Of a stretch of 64,000 nucleotides of DNA, positions 7,852 to 16,283 are shown one piece after another. The translations under genes and the position numbers were made by a program. The notes under the pieces were generated by a model. It was not told where the DNA came from. It ran no database searches and saw only the letters and a program-made list of their open reading frames with translations. Origin of the DNA: Luteimonas mephitis DSM 12574 (GTDB lineage Bacteria > Pseudomonadota > Gammaproteobacteria > Xanthomonadales > Xanthomonadaceae); contig NZ_KE383816.1 in NCBI RefSeq assembly GCF_000422305.1, forward strand, positions 608,566 through 672,565, written 5' to 3'. How positions within the stretch are numbered: the stretch's first letter is position 1; each line of letters starts with the position of its first letter.

Positions 7852-8769
7852 TCAGGCCGGCACGAACTGCAGCGCCGCCGCCGGCTGCAGCCACGGCATC
7901 AGCCAGTGGTCGACCAGCAGGAACGCGAACAGCGCCATCAGGTACACCACCGAATAGTTGAACACGCGCATGGCGAAGAACTCGTCCGGCGGGTCCATCA
8001 GCTTCCATGCGTACCAGAGGAACATCACCCCGAGCACGACCGCGCCACCGAGGTAGAACCATCCGCTCATGCCGGCGATCGTCGGCAGCATCGTCACCAC
8101 GAACAGCAGCACGGTGTAGAGCAGGATCTGCCAGCGCGTGTACTGCACGCCGTGGGTCACCGGCAGCATCGGCACCAGCGCGCGCGCGTAGTCGGCGCGG
8201 CGGAAGATCGCCAGCGCCCAGAAGTGCGGCGGCGTCCACACGAACACGATCAGCACCAGCAGCCAGGCGTAGGCCCAGTCCCACGGGCCCTGCATGTTGG
8301 TCACCGCGGCCCATCCCAGCAGCGGCGGCGCGGCGCCGGCGATGCCGCCGATCACGATGTTCTGTGGCGTCGCGCGCTTGAGGAAACCGGTGTAGATGAT
8401 CGCGTAGCCGATCAGCGAGGCAAACGTCAGCGCCGCGGTCAGCGGGTTGACCAGCGCGATCAGGATCGTCATCGACGCCGCGCCGAGGAACACCGCGAAC
8501 GCCAGCACCTGCGCCGGCTGCAGCGTACCGGTGGCCAGCGGCCGGTTGGCGGTGCGCACCATCACCTTGTCGATGCGCTGGTCGATCAGGTGGTTGATCG
8601 CCGCGGCCGACGCCGCGGCCAGCCAGATGCCGAGCAGCCCGAACACGCTCTCGCGCAGCGGCGGCAACCCGGGCCGGGCGAGGAACATCCCCACCACCGC
8701 GGTGAACACGATCAGCGACACCACCCGCGGCTTGGTCAGCTCCCAGTACTGGCCGGCGATCCCCTTCAT
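7852..8769 (-). CDS. ctaB: protoheme IX farnesyltransferase (heme O synthase)
   Basis: This is a 305-aa UbiA-superfamily membrane enzyme (CtaB/CyoE). It adds a farnesyl group to heme B, giving heme O, which CtaA converts to heme A. The prenyl-diphosphate binding motif [19 protein letters not shown] (D63, D67) and the second Asp-containing loop region are present, with about nine hydrophobic helices. The start overlaps the ctaA stop by one base (TGATG), so translation is coupled. It is the last gene of the surf1-ctaA-ctaB block. Confidence 0.96.
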   Translation of the reverse strand: MKGIAGQYWELTKPRVVSLIVFTAVVGMFLARPGLPPLRESVFGLLGIWLAAASAAAINHLIDQRIDKVMVRTANRPLATGTLQPAQVLAFAVFLGAASMTILIALVNPLTAALTFASLIGYAIIYTGFLKRATPQNIVIGGIAGAAPPLLGWAAVTNMQGPWDWAYAWLLVLIVFVWTPPHFWALAIFRRADYARALVPMLPVTHGVQYTRWQILLYTVLLFVVTMLPTIAGMSGWFYLGGAVVLGVMFLWYAWKLMDPPDEFFAMRVFNYSVVYLMALFAFLLVDHWLMPWLQPAAALQFVPA

Positions 8770-9947
8770 CAGTCGATCGCCCGCAGCCGCGCCAGCAGCG
8801 ACACCAGCACGAACAGCAGCAGCACCGCGCCGGCGTTGTGCGCCACCGCCACGTCCAGCGGCAGCGACAGCTTGACGTTGGCGATGCCCAGCGCGACCTG
8901 GGTGCAGGCCAGTAGCGCAAGCAACACCGCCCAGCCGCGCAGGCCCGGCGTGCGCAGCAGCCGCAGGGCGAGCGCGACCAGCGCGGTGAACGCCACCACC
9001 GCCATCATCCGGTGCGCCATCTGGATCGCGATGCGCGACGCGCCGTCGAGCACGCCGCCCTCGTAGTCCACGCCGATCCCGCGCCAGAGCACGAAGCCTT
9101 CGCGGAAATCATGCGGCGGCCACCACTGGCCCACGCATTTGGGGAAGTCGTTGGCGCAGGCCAGCGCGGCGTAGTTGGCGCTGGTCCAGCCGCCGAGCGC
9201 GATCTGCGCCGCCAGCAGCACCAGTACCACCACCACCCAGCGCCGCAGCAGCAGCGCGTCGGCCAGCCGGATCGGCGAATGCGTCGCCCGCCACGCCATC
9301 CACGTCAGCAGCGCGAACGTGGTCAGCCCGCCCAGCAGATGCCCCATCACCACGATCGGCTTGAGCAGCCAGGTCACCGTCCACATGCCCAGCAATGCCT
9401 GGAAGATGATCACCGCCAGGGTCAGTACGGCGGTGCGCGCCAGGTCGATGTTCGACCAGCGCAGCGCGGCGACCAGCAGGATCGCCTCGCCCGCAACCGC
9501 CAGCGCCGAGGCCGCAACGTGCATGCCGCGCATGTACAGCGGGATTGCCAGCGCCACCAGCACCGCGGCCGCGGCCACCTGCAGCACGCCGTGCGGGCGC
9601 CTGCGCGCGGCCAGCAGCGCCAGCACCAGCACCAGCACGCCAAGCGCACCGGCGATCATGCGGTGCAGCTGTTCGCGCCAAGCCTTGTGGATCTCGACCG
9701 GACGGATCGCGGTCGCGGCGTGGTCGGCCACGCCCTGGCTCGCTGCGGTGGGCCACGAGGCGCGGCCGTAGCAGGTCGGCCAGTCGGGACAGCTCAGGCC
9801 GGCGTTGGACAGGCGCACGAACGCGCCGAACACGATCACGCCCAGCGCGAGCGCAACCGCCAGCCAGGCGATGCGGTGGAAGTGCCGATACACCGTCGGC
9901 CTGGCATGGCCGATCGCGGTGCCCGGGGATTTCGCGTCTGCGTTCAT
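8769..9947 (-). CDS. ctaA: heme A synthase, COX15/CtaA family
   Basis: This 392-aa, eight-helix membrane enzyme oxidises the C8 methyl of heme O to the formyl of heme A. Family signs are [21 protein letters not shown] near the N-terminus (first part shown), the helix-borne His in [34 protein letters not shown]-like sequence, and a late [12 protein letters not shown] His pair. The ATG at 9947 is preferred to a TTG six bases earlier. It sits 10 bp after the SCO-like gene and one base overlaps ctaB. Confidence 0.95.
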   Translation of the reverse strand: MNADAKSPGTAIGHARPTVYRHFHRIAWLAVALALGVIVFGAFVRLSNAGLSCPDWPTCYGRASWPTAASQGVADHAATAIRPVEIHKAWREQLHRMIAGALGVLVLVLALLAARRRPHGVLQVAAAAVLVALAIPLYMRGMHVAASALAVAGEAILLVAALRWSNIDLARTAVLTLAVIIFQALLGMWTVTWLLKPIVVMGHLLGGLTTFALLTWMAWRATHSPIRLADALLLRRWVVVVLVLLAAQIALGGWTSANYAALACANDFPKCVGQWWPPHDFREGFVLWRGIGVDYEGGVLDGASRIAIQMAHRMMAVVAFTALVALALRLLRTPGLRGWAVLLALLACTQVALGIANVKLSLPLDVAVAHNAGAVLLLFVLVSLLARLRAID

Positions 9948-9957
9948 CGGCAAGCGA

Positions 9958-10521
9958 TCACATCAGTCTCAGCAGCTTCGCCACGTCAGCGCGCAGTCCA
10001 CCCGGGTCGAAGCCCGGAGCGTAGCGCAGAATGACGAAGCCGTTCGGATCGACCACGTAGACCGGAACGCCGGCAGGATCGTCGACCCGCGGCAGCTTCG
10101 CACGCAGTGCCGGGTCCATGCGCAGCACGCGCGTGGCCGCGTTGCGCGTCGCGTCGGCCGGCGGCGCGCCGAGCCAGAGGATGTCGAGTTCGTCGGCCTT
10201 GTTGCCGAACAGGCGCCAGACCAGGTCGAGTTCGCGCGCCAGCTCGCGGCACGGATCGCCGCAGCCGGGCGGCGGCGCGACCAGCACGCGCCAGCGGCGC
10301 TCGGCCGGCTTCCATGCGTACTCGCCGCCGGCATCGAGCCGGGGCGTGAAATCGCGCAGGTCGGTCGGCGGCTGCAGCAGCTCGCCGTGGTTCTTCATCC
10401 CCGAAGGCTGCCAGCCGGAGAAGCGCAGCGCGCCGGCAACCAGCATGCCGCCGAGGAAGATCGCGATGACCGCGAAGAACGTAAGCCGGTTGCGTTTGCC
10501 CGCGGTTGCGTCGTTGCTCAT
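9958..10521 (-). CDS. membrane-anchored SCO-like (thioredoxin-fold) protein
   Basis: This 187-aa protein has one N-terminal membrane anchor (FFAVIAIFLGGMLVAGALRF, residues about 15-35) and a periplasmic domain with C87-x3-C91 (PPGCGDPC). That CxxxC resembles the copper site of SCO1/SenC assembly factors. It lies between surf1 and ctaA, the position of an uncharacterised gene in Pseudomonas cox loci (PA0111-like). The conserved distal His of true SCO proteins is not evident, so copper delivery is inference. It overlaps surf1 by 4 bases (ATGA). Confidence 0.7.
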   Translation of the reverse strand: MSNDATAGKRNRLTFFAVIAIFLGGMLVAGALRFSGWQPSGMKNHGELLQPPTDLRDFTPRLDAGGEYAWKPAERRWRVLVAPPPGCGDPCRELARELDLVWRLFGNKADELDILWLGAPPADATRNAATRVLRMDPALRAKLPRVDDPAGVPVYVVDPNGFVILRYAPGFDPGGLRADVAKLLRLM

Positions 10522-11246
10522 GGCGTGGCCTTGTTCGTCTTGCGTTTGCGGAAAGTGAGCAGCAGCGCGATCACCAGCACCGCAGCGGCCAGTGCGAACC
10601 ACTGCACCGCGTAGCCCAGGTGGCGTTCGGGCGGCAGCGTGTTGGGCAGCACGTCGAGGTCGCGCGCGTAGCCCAGCGGCGCGGCGGGGTCGAGCTTGAG
10701 CACGCGCGGTGCCAGCCCGGGCTGGTGCAGCTGGTCACGCAGTCCAGCCGCATCAAGCCCGGTGGCCAGCACCTGCCCGCCGGACTGCGGCACGGCCACG
10801 GCGGCAAGGATGCCGTGCGACGGCGGCGGCGCCAGCAGGCCGGCGAGACGCAGCTCACCGGGCGGGCGCGACACCACCGGCAGCTTGCGGTCGCCGGGCA
10901 GCGGCAGCCACCCCAGCTCCACCAGCAGCGGCGCGGCGCCCGGCGCCGACGGCTGGAACACCCGGTAGGCGCGCACGCCGGGGCGGTCGTCGCGCTGCTG
11001 GTTGTCGAGCAGTACCGCCGGCGCATCGACGAAACGGCCGGCACCGGCCGCCCAGTCGTAGTCGCGTTCGCGCGCGATATCGCCGGCGACCGCCAGCGGG
11101 CGCGGCGTGCGCAGGTCCAGCACCTGCTGGACGGCGTCGAGCATCGCCTGCTTCTCATGCATGCGCCCGAGCTGCCAGGCGCCGAGCGAACACAGCCCGC
11201 CCGCCACCAGCACGGCCAGCAGCCACCAACCGACCATGTTGCGCAT
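10518..11246 (-). CDS. SURF1 family cytochrome oxidase assembly protein
   Basis: This 242-aa protein has the SURF1 layout: an N-terminal helix (GWWLLAVLVAGGLCSLGAWQ), a periplasmic domain and a C-terminal helix (VQWFALAAAVLVIALLLTF). Motifs include LGAWQLGR after the first helix and LVELGWLP. SURF1 helps heme A insertion into oxidase subunit I. The ATG at 11246 is preferred over an upstream GTG. It is the first gene of the block surf1 - SCO-like - ctaA - ctaB, divergent from DUF2909. Confidence 0.9.
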   Translation of the reverse strand: MRNMVGWWLLAVLVAGGLCSLGAWQLGRMHEKQAMLDAVQQVLDLRTPRPLAVAGDIARERDYDWAAGAGRFVDAPAVLLDNQQRDDRPGVRAYRVFQPSAPGAAPLLVELGWLPLPGDRKLPVVSRPPGELRLAGLLAPPPSHGILAAVAVPQSGGQVLATGLDAAGLRDQLHQPGLAPRVLKLDPAAPLGYARDLDVLPNTLPPERHLGYAVQWFALAAAVLVIALLLTFRKRKTNKATP

Positions 11247-11276
11247 GGCGCTCACGCGCACCGGCCCCGCGCCTGC

Positions 11277-11282
11277 GATAAT
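11277..11282 (+). promoter_or_regulatory. candidate -10 box for the DUF2909 transcript
   Basis: GATAAT lies 6 bases before an ATG at 11289 and 38 bases before the DUF2909 start, in the 74-bp divergent gap with surf1. No clear -35 is seen. Confidence 0.35.
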
Positions 11283-11288
11283 CCGTTC

Positions 11289-11324
11289 ATGCGCCCGCCG
11301 CGCCGATCCCGGAGACCGACATGA
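11289..11324 (+). CDS. possible 11-codon leader peptide
   Basis: An ATG six bases after GATAAT opens a frame reading MRPPRRSRRPT. Its TGA stop overlaps the DUF2909 start codon (ATGA). Such an overlap could couple translation. The Shine-Dalgarno of DUF2909 (GGAGA) is inside it. It may be chance; no homologue is claimed. Confidence 0.2.
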   Translation: MRPPRRSRRPT

Positions 11325-11539
11325 ACGATTCGCTGAAAACCCTGCTGATCGTTGCCTTCCTGCTGGTCATCCTGTGGAACCTCGGCGCGGGCCTGTATTA
11401 CATGCTGGTCGACAAGGGACAGACCAAGCGCACCGTGAACGCGCTGACCAGGCGCATTGCGCTGTCGGTCGCACTGATCCTGCTGGTCGTCCTGGCAATC
11501 TGGATGGGCTGGATCACGCCGCACGGCATCCAGGGCTGA
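11321..11539 (+). CDS. DUF2909 twin-transmembrane protein
   Basis: This 72-aa membrane protein has two hydrophobic helices (LLIVAFLLVILWNLGAGLYY and ALSVALILLVVLAIWMGWI) joined by a short basic loop with DKGQTKRTVNALTRRIALS. DUF2909 proteins are found next to cytochrome oxidase genes and are presumed small assembly or stability factors, without proof. GGAGA precedes the ATG. Here it is on the strand opposite to both flanking cox blocks. Confidence 0.85.
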   Translation: MNDSLKTLLIVAFLLVILWNLGAGLYYMLVDKGQTKRTVNALTRRIALSVALILLVVLAIWMGWITPHGIQG

Positions 11540-11566
11540 CAGCGTCGCCGCTGGCGCACCGGCGGG

Positions 11567-11690
11567 TTGGCGTTCCCTCCTTCCCCTTCAAGGGAAAGGC
11601 CGGGATGGGATCGGGTCTTGCCGGGGCATCCAGGGAAATCCATCCCCGCCCACGCCCTCCCCGTGAAAGGAAGGGGAACCGGAACGCGGC
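11567..11690. repeat. imperfect palindromic repeat between DUF2909 and coxC
   Basis: The convergent gap holds TTCCCCTTCAAGGGAA (11581-11596) and a related inverted block CCCTCCCCGTGAAAGGAAGGGG (abridged) at about 11657-11679. This resembles the CCCTCCCC palindrome at 39849-39869. It may serve as a bidirectional terminator, although there is no T tract. Confidence 0.5.
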
Positions 11691-11705
11691 TACGCCGCGC
11701 GCGCC

Positions 11706-12584
11706 TTACAGCACGTAGACGAACAGGAACAGGCCCAGCCACACCACGTCGACGAAGTGCCAGTACCACGCCACCGCTTCGAACGCGAAGTGGTCGTCCT
11801 TGCTGAAGTGGCCCTTGGCGCAGCGCAGCCAGATGATCGCCAGCATGATCGTGCCGAGGGTCACGTGCGCGCCATGGAAGCCGGTCAGCATGAAGAACGT
11901 CGAGCCGTAGATGCCCGAACCCAGGGTCAGGTTCAGCTCCGAATAGGCATGCATGTACTCCTCGACCTGGAAGAACAGGAACGTGCAGCCCAGCAGCACG
12001 GTCAGGCCCAGGAACACCAGCAGCTGCTTGCGATGGCCGGCCTTGAGCGCGTGGTGCGCGATGGTCACGGTCACGCCCGACGTCAGCAGGATCAGGGTGT
12101 TGAGCAGTGGCAGGCCCCAGGCCGGGATGGTCTGGAAGTGGCCGCCGACCTGCCCCGGGCCGCTGCTCGGCCATGCCGCGCTGAAGCCGTCCCAGAGCAG
12201 CGCATTGGTCATCACGCCGTCGCCGGCGCCGCCCAGCCACGGCAGCGCGTACTGGCGGGCGTAGAACAGCGCGCCGAAGAACGCGCCGAAGAACATCACC
12301 TCGGAGAAGATGAACCACACCATCCCCATCCGGAACGAGCCGTCGACCTGCTTGTTGTAGTAGCCGGACACCGACTCGAGGATCACGTCGGCAAACCACT
12401 TGAACAGGATCGCGATCAACCCGGCGATGCCGACGAAGAACATCGTCTTGCCGTAGCTGGCCTCATTGAACCAGCTGGCCAGCCCGTACATCGTGACGAA
12501 CAGGGCCACCGACGCGAACACCGGCCAGCGGCTGTGGTGCGGCACGAAGTAGGCGTTGGGATCGTAGGTCTGGGCTTGGGCCAT
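11706..12584 (-). CDS. coxC: cytochrome c oxidase subunit III
   Basis: This 292-aa membrane subunit of the aa3-type oxidase has seven predicted helices. Markers are the N-terminal YFVPHHSRWPVFASVALFVT, MVWFIFSEVMFFGAFFGALF and the lipid-site region with VEEYMHAYSELNLTLGSG and TGFHGAHVTLGTIML. An ACGGAAGA ribosome site precedes the ATG at 12584. It is last in the coxB-coxA-small-ctaG-coxC block, 27 bp after ctaG. Confidence 0.98.
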   Translation of the reverse strand: MAQAQTYDPNAYFVPHHSRWPVFASVALFVTMYGLASWFNEASYGKTMFFVGIAGLIAILFKWFADVILESVSGYYNKQVDGSFRMGMVWFIFSEVMFFGAFFGALFYARQYALPWLGGAGDGVMTNALLWDGFSAAWPSSGPGQVGGHFQTIPAWGLPLLNTLILLTSGVTVTIAHHALKAGHRKQLLVFLGLTVLLGCTFLFFQVEEYMHAYSELNLTLGSGIYGSTFFMLTGFHGAHVTLGTIMLAIIWLRCAKGHFSKDDHFAFEAVAWYWHFVDVVWLGLFLFVYVL

Positions 12585-12611
12585 GGTGGTCTTCCGTTGG
12601 AACCAGTGGTG

Positions 12612-13217
12612 TCAGGGTGCCGCGCGCGAGCCGACGGCCGAACCCGCCGGCGCCGCCTCGAGCTGCGCGGTCAACTCGTTGTTCTTGAAGAACGTGTAGG
12701 ACAGGGTGATGGTGTGGATGTTGTCGGGCAGGTCCGGCGCGACGATGAAGCGCACCGGCATGTCGCGCGCCTCGCCGGCGGCCAACGTCTGCGCGGTGAA
12801 GCAGAAGCATTCGGTCTTGCTGAAATAGCCCGACGCGCGCGCCGGCGCGATCGAGGGCACCGCGTTGCCGACGATGGCGCGCTGGCCGTCGTTGCGGGCA
12901 AAGAACATCGTGTCGTACTGCTGCCCGGGGCGCACCTGCATGGTCGCCTGCTCGGGACGGAACGACCACGGCAGCTTCGAGTTCACCCCGCCGTCGAACT
13001 GCACGGTGATCACGCGATCCGACTTGCGCGCCTCGAGGGCGGCGGCACGCTCGCCACCGATCGCGCCCTGCTCCACGCGGATGCCGAACACCTTCTCGCA
13101 GGCGATGCGGTACATCGGCACCAGCGAGAAGGTGAAGGCGAACGCGGCGAACGCCACGCCCACCATCTTGACCGTGCCGCGGCCGTTGCGCTTCTGCTTG
13201 TCGTCCGCCGCGCTCAC
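12612..13217 (-). CDS. ctaG: cytochrome c oxidase assembly protein CtaG/Cox11
   Basis: This 201-aa copper chaperone inserts CuB into subunit I. One N-terminal helix (VGVAFAAFAFTFSLVPMYRI) is followed by C39 and a periplasmic immunoglobulin-like domain bearing the copper motif KTECFCFTAQTL. The start is GTG at 13217 and overlaps the stop of the preceding 43-aa gene (GTGA), implying coupled translation. Confidence 0.96.
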   Translation of the reverse strand: MSAADDKQKRNGRGTVKMVGVAFAAFAFTFSLVPMYRIACEKVFGIRVEQGAIGGERAAALEARKSDRVITVQFDGGVNSKLPWSFRPEQATMQVRPGQQYDTMFFARNDGQRAIVGNAVPSIAPARASGYFSKTECFCFTAQTLAAGEARDMPVRFIVAPDLPDNIHTITLSYTFFKNNELTAQLEAAPAGSAVGSRAAP

Positions 13218-13345
13218 GTCGCCAGCACCCCGCTGAGGATGAAGCCGATGTAGATCACCGCCGCGATCGCCGCCACCACCAGCGCGGTGCGACGCACGCC
13301 GTGGCGGCGCGCGTTGTCCTCGCTGCGGTGGTCGGGGGACGTCAT
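13214..13345 (-). CDS. small single-pass membrane protein in cox operon
   Basis: This 43-aa frame starts MTSPDHRSEDNARRHGVRR. It has one helix (TALVVAAIAAVIYIGFILSG), with the basic side predicted cytoplasmic. It lies 23 bp after coxA and overlaps ctaG by 4 bases, so it is very likely translated. Similar unnamed small proteins occur between coxA and ctaG in related bacteria; a role in oxidase assembly is inferred from position only. Confidence 0.7.
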   Translation of the reverse strand: MTSPDHRSEDNARRHGVRRTALVVAAIAAVIYIGFILSGVLAT

Positions 13346-13368
13346 GGCCAGGTCGCTCGTCACGTCAC

Positions 13369-14994
13369 TCAGTGGGTGATGTCGCCGTGCGCCAGGTCGC
13401 CATCGCGGATCACCGGCGGCAAGGTGAAGGTGTGGTGCGGGGCCGGCGACGGCACCGTCCACTCCAGGCCCTTGGCGCCTTCCCAGACGCGCTCGGTGGC
13501 CTTGGCGCCATGGCGCTTGGAGTGCCACAGGATCGCGAACATCAGGAACGGGGTGATGAACATGCCGAACGCGCCGATCGAGCTGACCAGGTTCCAGTCC
13601 GCGAACACCACGTTGTAGTCGGGGATGCGGCGCGGCATGCCGGCCAGGCCCAGGAAGTGCTGCGGGAAGAACAGCAGGTTGACGAACACCAGCGTCCACC
13701 AGAAGTGGAACTTGCCCCAGAACTCGTTGTACATGCGGCCGGTCCACTTCGGCCACCAGTAGTAGATCGCGGCGATGATCGCGAACAGCGCGCCGGTGAC
13801 CAGCACGTAGTGGAAGTGCGCGACCACGAAGTAGGTGTCGTGGTACTGGAAGTCGGCCGGCACGATCGCCAGCATCAGGCCGGAGAAGCCGCCGATCGCG
13901 AACAGCACCACGAACGCCAGCGACCACAGCATCGGCGTCTCGAACGTCAGCGAGCCCTTCCACATGGTGCTGACCCAGTTGAAGATCTTCACGCCCGTGG
14001 GCACCGAGATCAGCATGGTCGCGAACATGAAGTAGATCTCGCCGCCCAGCGGCATGCCCACGGCGAACATGTGGTGGGCCCACACGATGAAGCTCAGGAA
14101 CGCGATGCAGGCCAGCGCGTAGACCATCGCCTGGTAGCCGAACAGCGGCTTGCGCGAGAACGTCGGGATGATCTCGCTGACGATGCCGAACGCCGGCAGG
14201 ATCATGATGTAGACCTCGGGGTGCCCGAAGAACCAGAAGATGTGCTGGTACATCACCGGGTCGCCGCCGCCGGCCGCGTTGAAGAACGAGGTGCCGAAGA
14301 ACTTGTCGGTGAGCAGCATCGTCACCGCGCCGGCCAGCACCGGCATCACCGCGATCAGCAGGAACGCGGTGATCAGCCAGCTCCAGGTGAACAGCGGCAT
14401 CTTCAGCAGGTCCATGCCCGGCGCGCGCATGTTCAGCACGGTGGCGATGATGTTGATCGCGCCCATGATCGAGCTGATGCCCATCATGTGCACCGCAAAG
14501 ATGGTGAACGCGACGTTGGCGCCGCCCTGCAGCATCAGCGGCGGGTACATGGTCCAGCCGCCGGCGGGCGCGCCGCCCGGCAGGAACAACGTACCCAGCA
14601 GCATGATGAAAGCGAACGGCAGGATCCAGAACGACCAGTTGTTCATGCGCGGCAGCGCCATGTCCGGCGCGCCGATCTGCAGCGGGATCATCCAGTTACC
14701 CAGGCCGACGAAGGCCGGCATGATCGCGCCGAAGATCATCACCAGCGCGTGCATGGTGGTCATCTGGTTGAAGAACTCGGGATCGACCAGCTGCAGGCCG
14801 GGGATCGCCAGCTCGCTGCGGATCACCACCGAGAACGCCGCGCCGATGATGGCCATCGTGAAGCTGAAGAGCAGGTAGAGCGTGCCGATGTCCTTGTGGT
14901 TGGTCGAGAAGAACCAACGGTCGACGAAACTCTGCTTGTGGCCGTGGTCGTCGTGGGCCTGGGAGCCGTCTGCGGCTGCGGGATACGTGGACAT
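13369..14994 (-). CDS. coxA: cytochrome c oxidase subunit I
   Basis: This 541-aa catalytic subunit of the aa3-type heme-copper oxidase holds heme a, heme a3 and CuB, and has twelve helices. Diagnostic stretches are the start of the core FSTNHKDIGTLYLLF, HALVMIFGAIMPAFVGLGNW, the CuB loop FWFFGHPEVYIMILPAFGI and VAHFHYVLVTGALFAII with the heme ligands. GAGGTAGG precedes the ATG. It lies 61 bp after coxB in the same direction. Confidence 0.99.
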   Translation of the reverse strand: MSTYPAAADGSQAHDDHGHKQSFVDRWFFSTNHKDIGTLYLLFSFTMAIIGAAFSVVIRSELAIPGLQLVDPEFFNQMTTMHALVMIFGAIMPAFVGLGNWMIPLQIGAPDMALPRMNNWSFWILPFAFIMLLGTLFLPGGAPAGGWTMYPPLMLQGGANVAFTIFAVHMMGISSIMGAINIIATVLNMRAPGMDLLKMPLFTWSWLITAFLLIAVMPVLAGAVTMLLTDKFFGTSFFNAAGGGDPVMYQHIFWFFGHPEVYIMILPAFGIVSEIIPTFSRKPLFGYQAMVYALACIAFLSFIVWAHHMFAVGMPLGGEIYFMFATMLISVPTGVKIFNWVSTMWKGSLTFETPMLWSLAFVVLFAIGGFSGLMLAIVPADFQYHDTYFVVAHFHYVLVTGALFAIIAAIYYWWPKWTGRMYNEFWGKFHFWWTLVFVNLLFFPQHFLGLAGMPRRIPDYNVVFADWNLVSSIGAFGMFITPFLMFAILWHSKRHGAKATERVWEGAKGLEWTVPSPAPHHTFTLPPVIRDGDLAHGDITH

Positions 14995-15055
14995 GTGCTG
15001 CCTACCTCGGGTGTGCTTGTCTGTCAGCGTGTGGTTGCGGCTGGCGTTCGGCCGG

Positions 15056-16030
15056 TCAGCCTGCCGGGGCGGCGGCGGGCTGCGGGATCACCTGCGCGGT
15101 CGCGGGGGCGGCTTCGGCCTGTTCGGGCGCAGCCTCGGCCGGGGCGGGCGCGGGCGCGGGCGCGGGCGCGGCGACCGGCGCCGGGGCGTTGCCCGCCTTC
15201 TGCGCTGCCAGCCACTGCCGGTATTCGGCCTTCGGCACGGCCTTGACCACGATCGGCATGAAGCCGTGGTCCTTGCCGCACAGCTCGGCGCACTGGCCGC
15301 GGTAGATGCCGGGCTTCTGGATGTCGGCCCAGGCCTCGTTGACGATGCCGGGGATCGCGTCCTGCTTCCAGCCCAGCGCCGGCACCCACCAGGAGTGGAT
15401 GACGTCGTCGGCGGTGATCACGAAGCGGACCTTGGTGTCGACCGGCAGCACCAGCATGTTGTCGACTTCGAGCAGGTAGTGCGGGGACTGCTCGATGGTC
15501 GGGCGCGCGCCGCTCTGGCGGATGCGGTCGCTGTCGCGGGCAAGGCGGCTGGTGAAGGCCACGTCCTCGCCCAGGTATTCGTACTTCCACATCCACTGGA
15601 AACCGGTGACCTTGACCGTCATCTCCGAATCGCGGGTGTCGTACATCTCGATCAGCTTGGTGGTGGCCGGCCAGGACATCCCGATCAGCAGCAGCACCGG
15701 GATGATCGTCCAGATCACCTCGGCGGTGGTGTTGTGGGTGAACGTGGCGGCGACCGCGCCCTTGGACTTGCGGAAGGCGAAGATCGCGTAGGCCATCGCC
15801 GCGAACACCAGCACGCCGATGCCGACGCAGATCCACAGCGCCAGCATGTGGGCGTCGTAGGCGTGCCCGGACAGCGTGGTCACGCCGCGGCCCATGTTGA
15901 GCTGCCATTCCACCGGGTCGGCGGACTGCGCGAACACGCTGGCGGACGATCCGAGCATGCCCAGGCCCATCGCGTATCGGGACAGGGCCCACGGCTTGGT
16001 GCGCATTTGTTTCAGCTGACCGGCTTGCAT
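15056..16030 (-). CDS. coxB: cytochrome c oxidase subunit II
   Basis: This 324-aa subunit receives electrons from cytochrome c through CuA. A signal peptide ends near SSASVFAQS, two membrane helices follow, and the periplasmic CuA site is complete (HSWWVPALG, then GQCAELCGKDHGFM). The C-terminus is a Pro/Ala-rich tail of about 40 residues instead of a fused cytochrome c domain. Starts at 16063, 16030 and 16006 are possible; 16030 has GGGG about 10 bases upstream. It is first in its block, divergent from putA. Confidence 0.95.
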   Translation of the reverse strand: MQAGQLKQMRTKPWALSRYAMGLGMLGSSASVFAQSADPVEWQLNMGRGVTTLSGHAYDAHMLALWICVGIGVLVFAAMAYAIFAFRKSKGAVAATFTHNTTAEVIWTIIPVLLLIGMSWPATTKLIEMYDTRDSEMTVKVTGFQWMWKYEYLGEDVAFTSRLARDSDRIRQSGARPTIEQSPHYLLEVDNMLVLPVDTKVRFVITADDVIHSWWVPALGWKQDAIPGIVNEAWADIQKPGIYRGQCAELCGKDHGFMPIVVKAVPKAEYRQWLAAQKAGNAPAPVAAPAPAPAPAPAEAAPEQAEAAPATAQVIPQPAAAPAG

Positions 16031-16283
16031 CACATCGAACCCCGAATGCCTCGTTGGCGTCATGGCTGGCGAGTACGCGACCGATCCCGCACGCGGCCCG
16101 GAGAGGGCCAGGAAACGTGCGCAGGGCCGGTGGCGGGCTGCGGATAACCTCCAAATGGTAGCTGCGACCGGCGTTTGCGGGCAAGCAATGGCGCGCGGCG
16201 GCGTGCCGGTCCACACAGCGTCCCGGCTGTTCGCACGCGCGCGCAAGGCCTAGAATCGCCGGCCTTACGTGCCCGGGTGCCCC

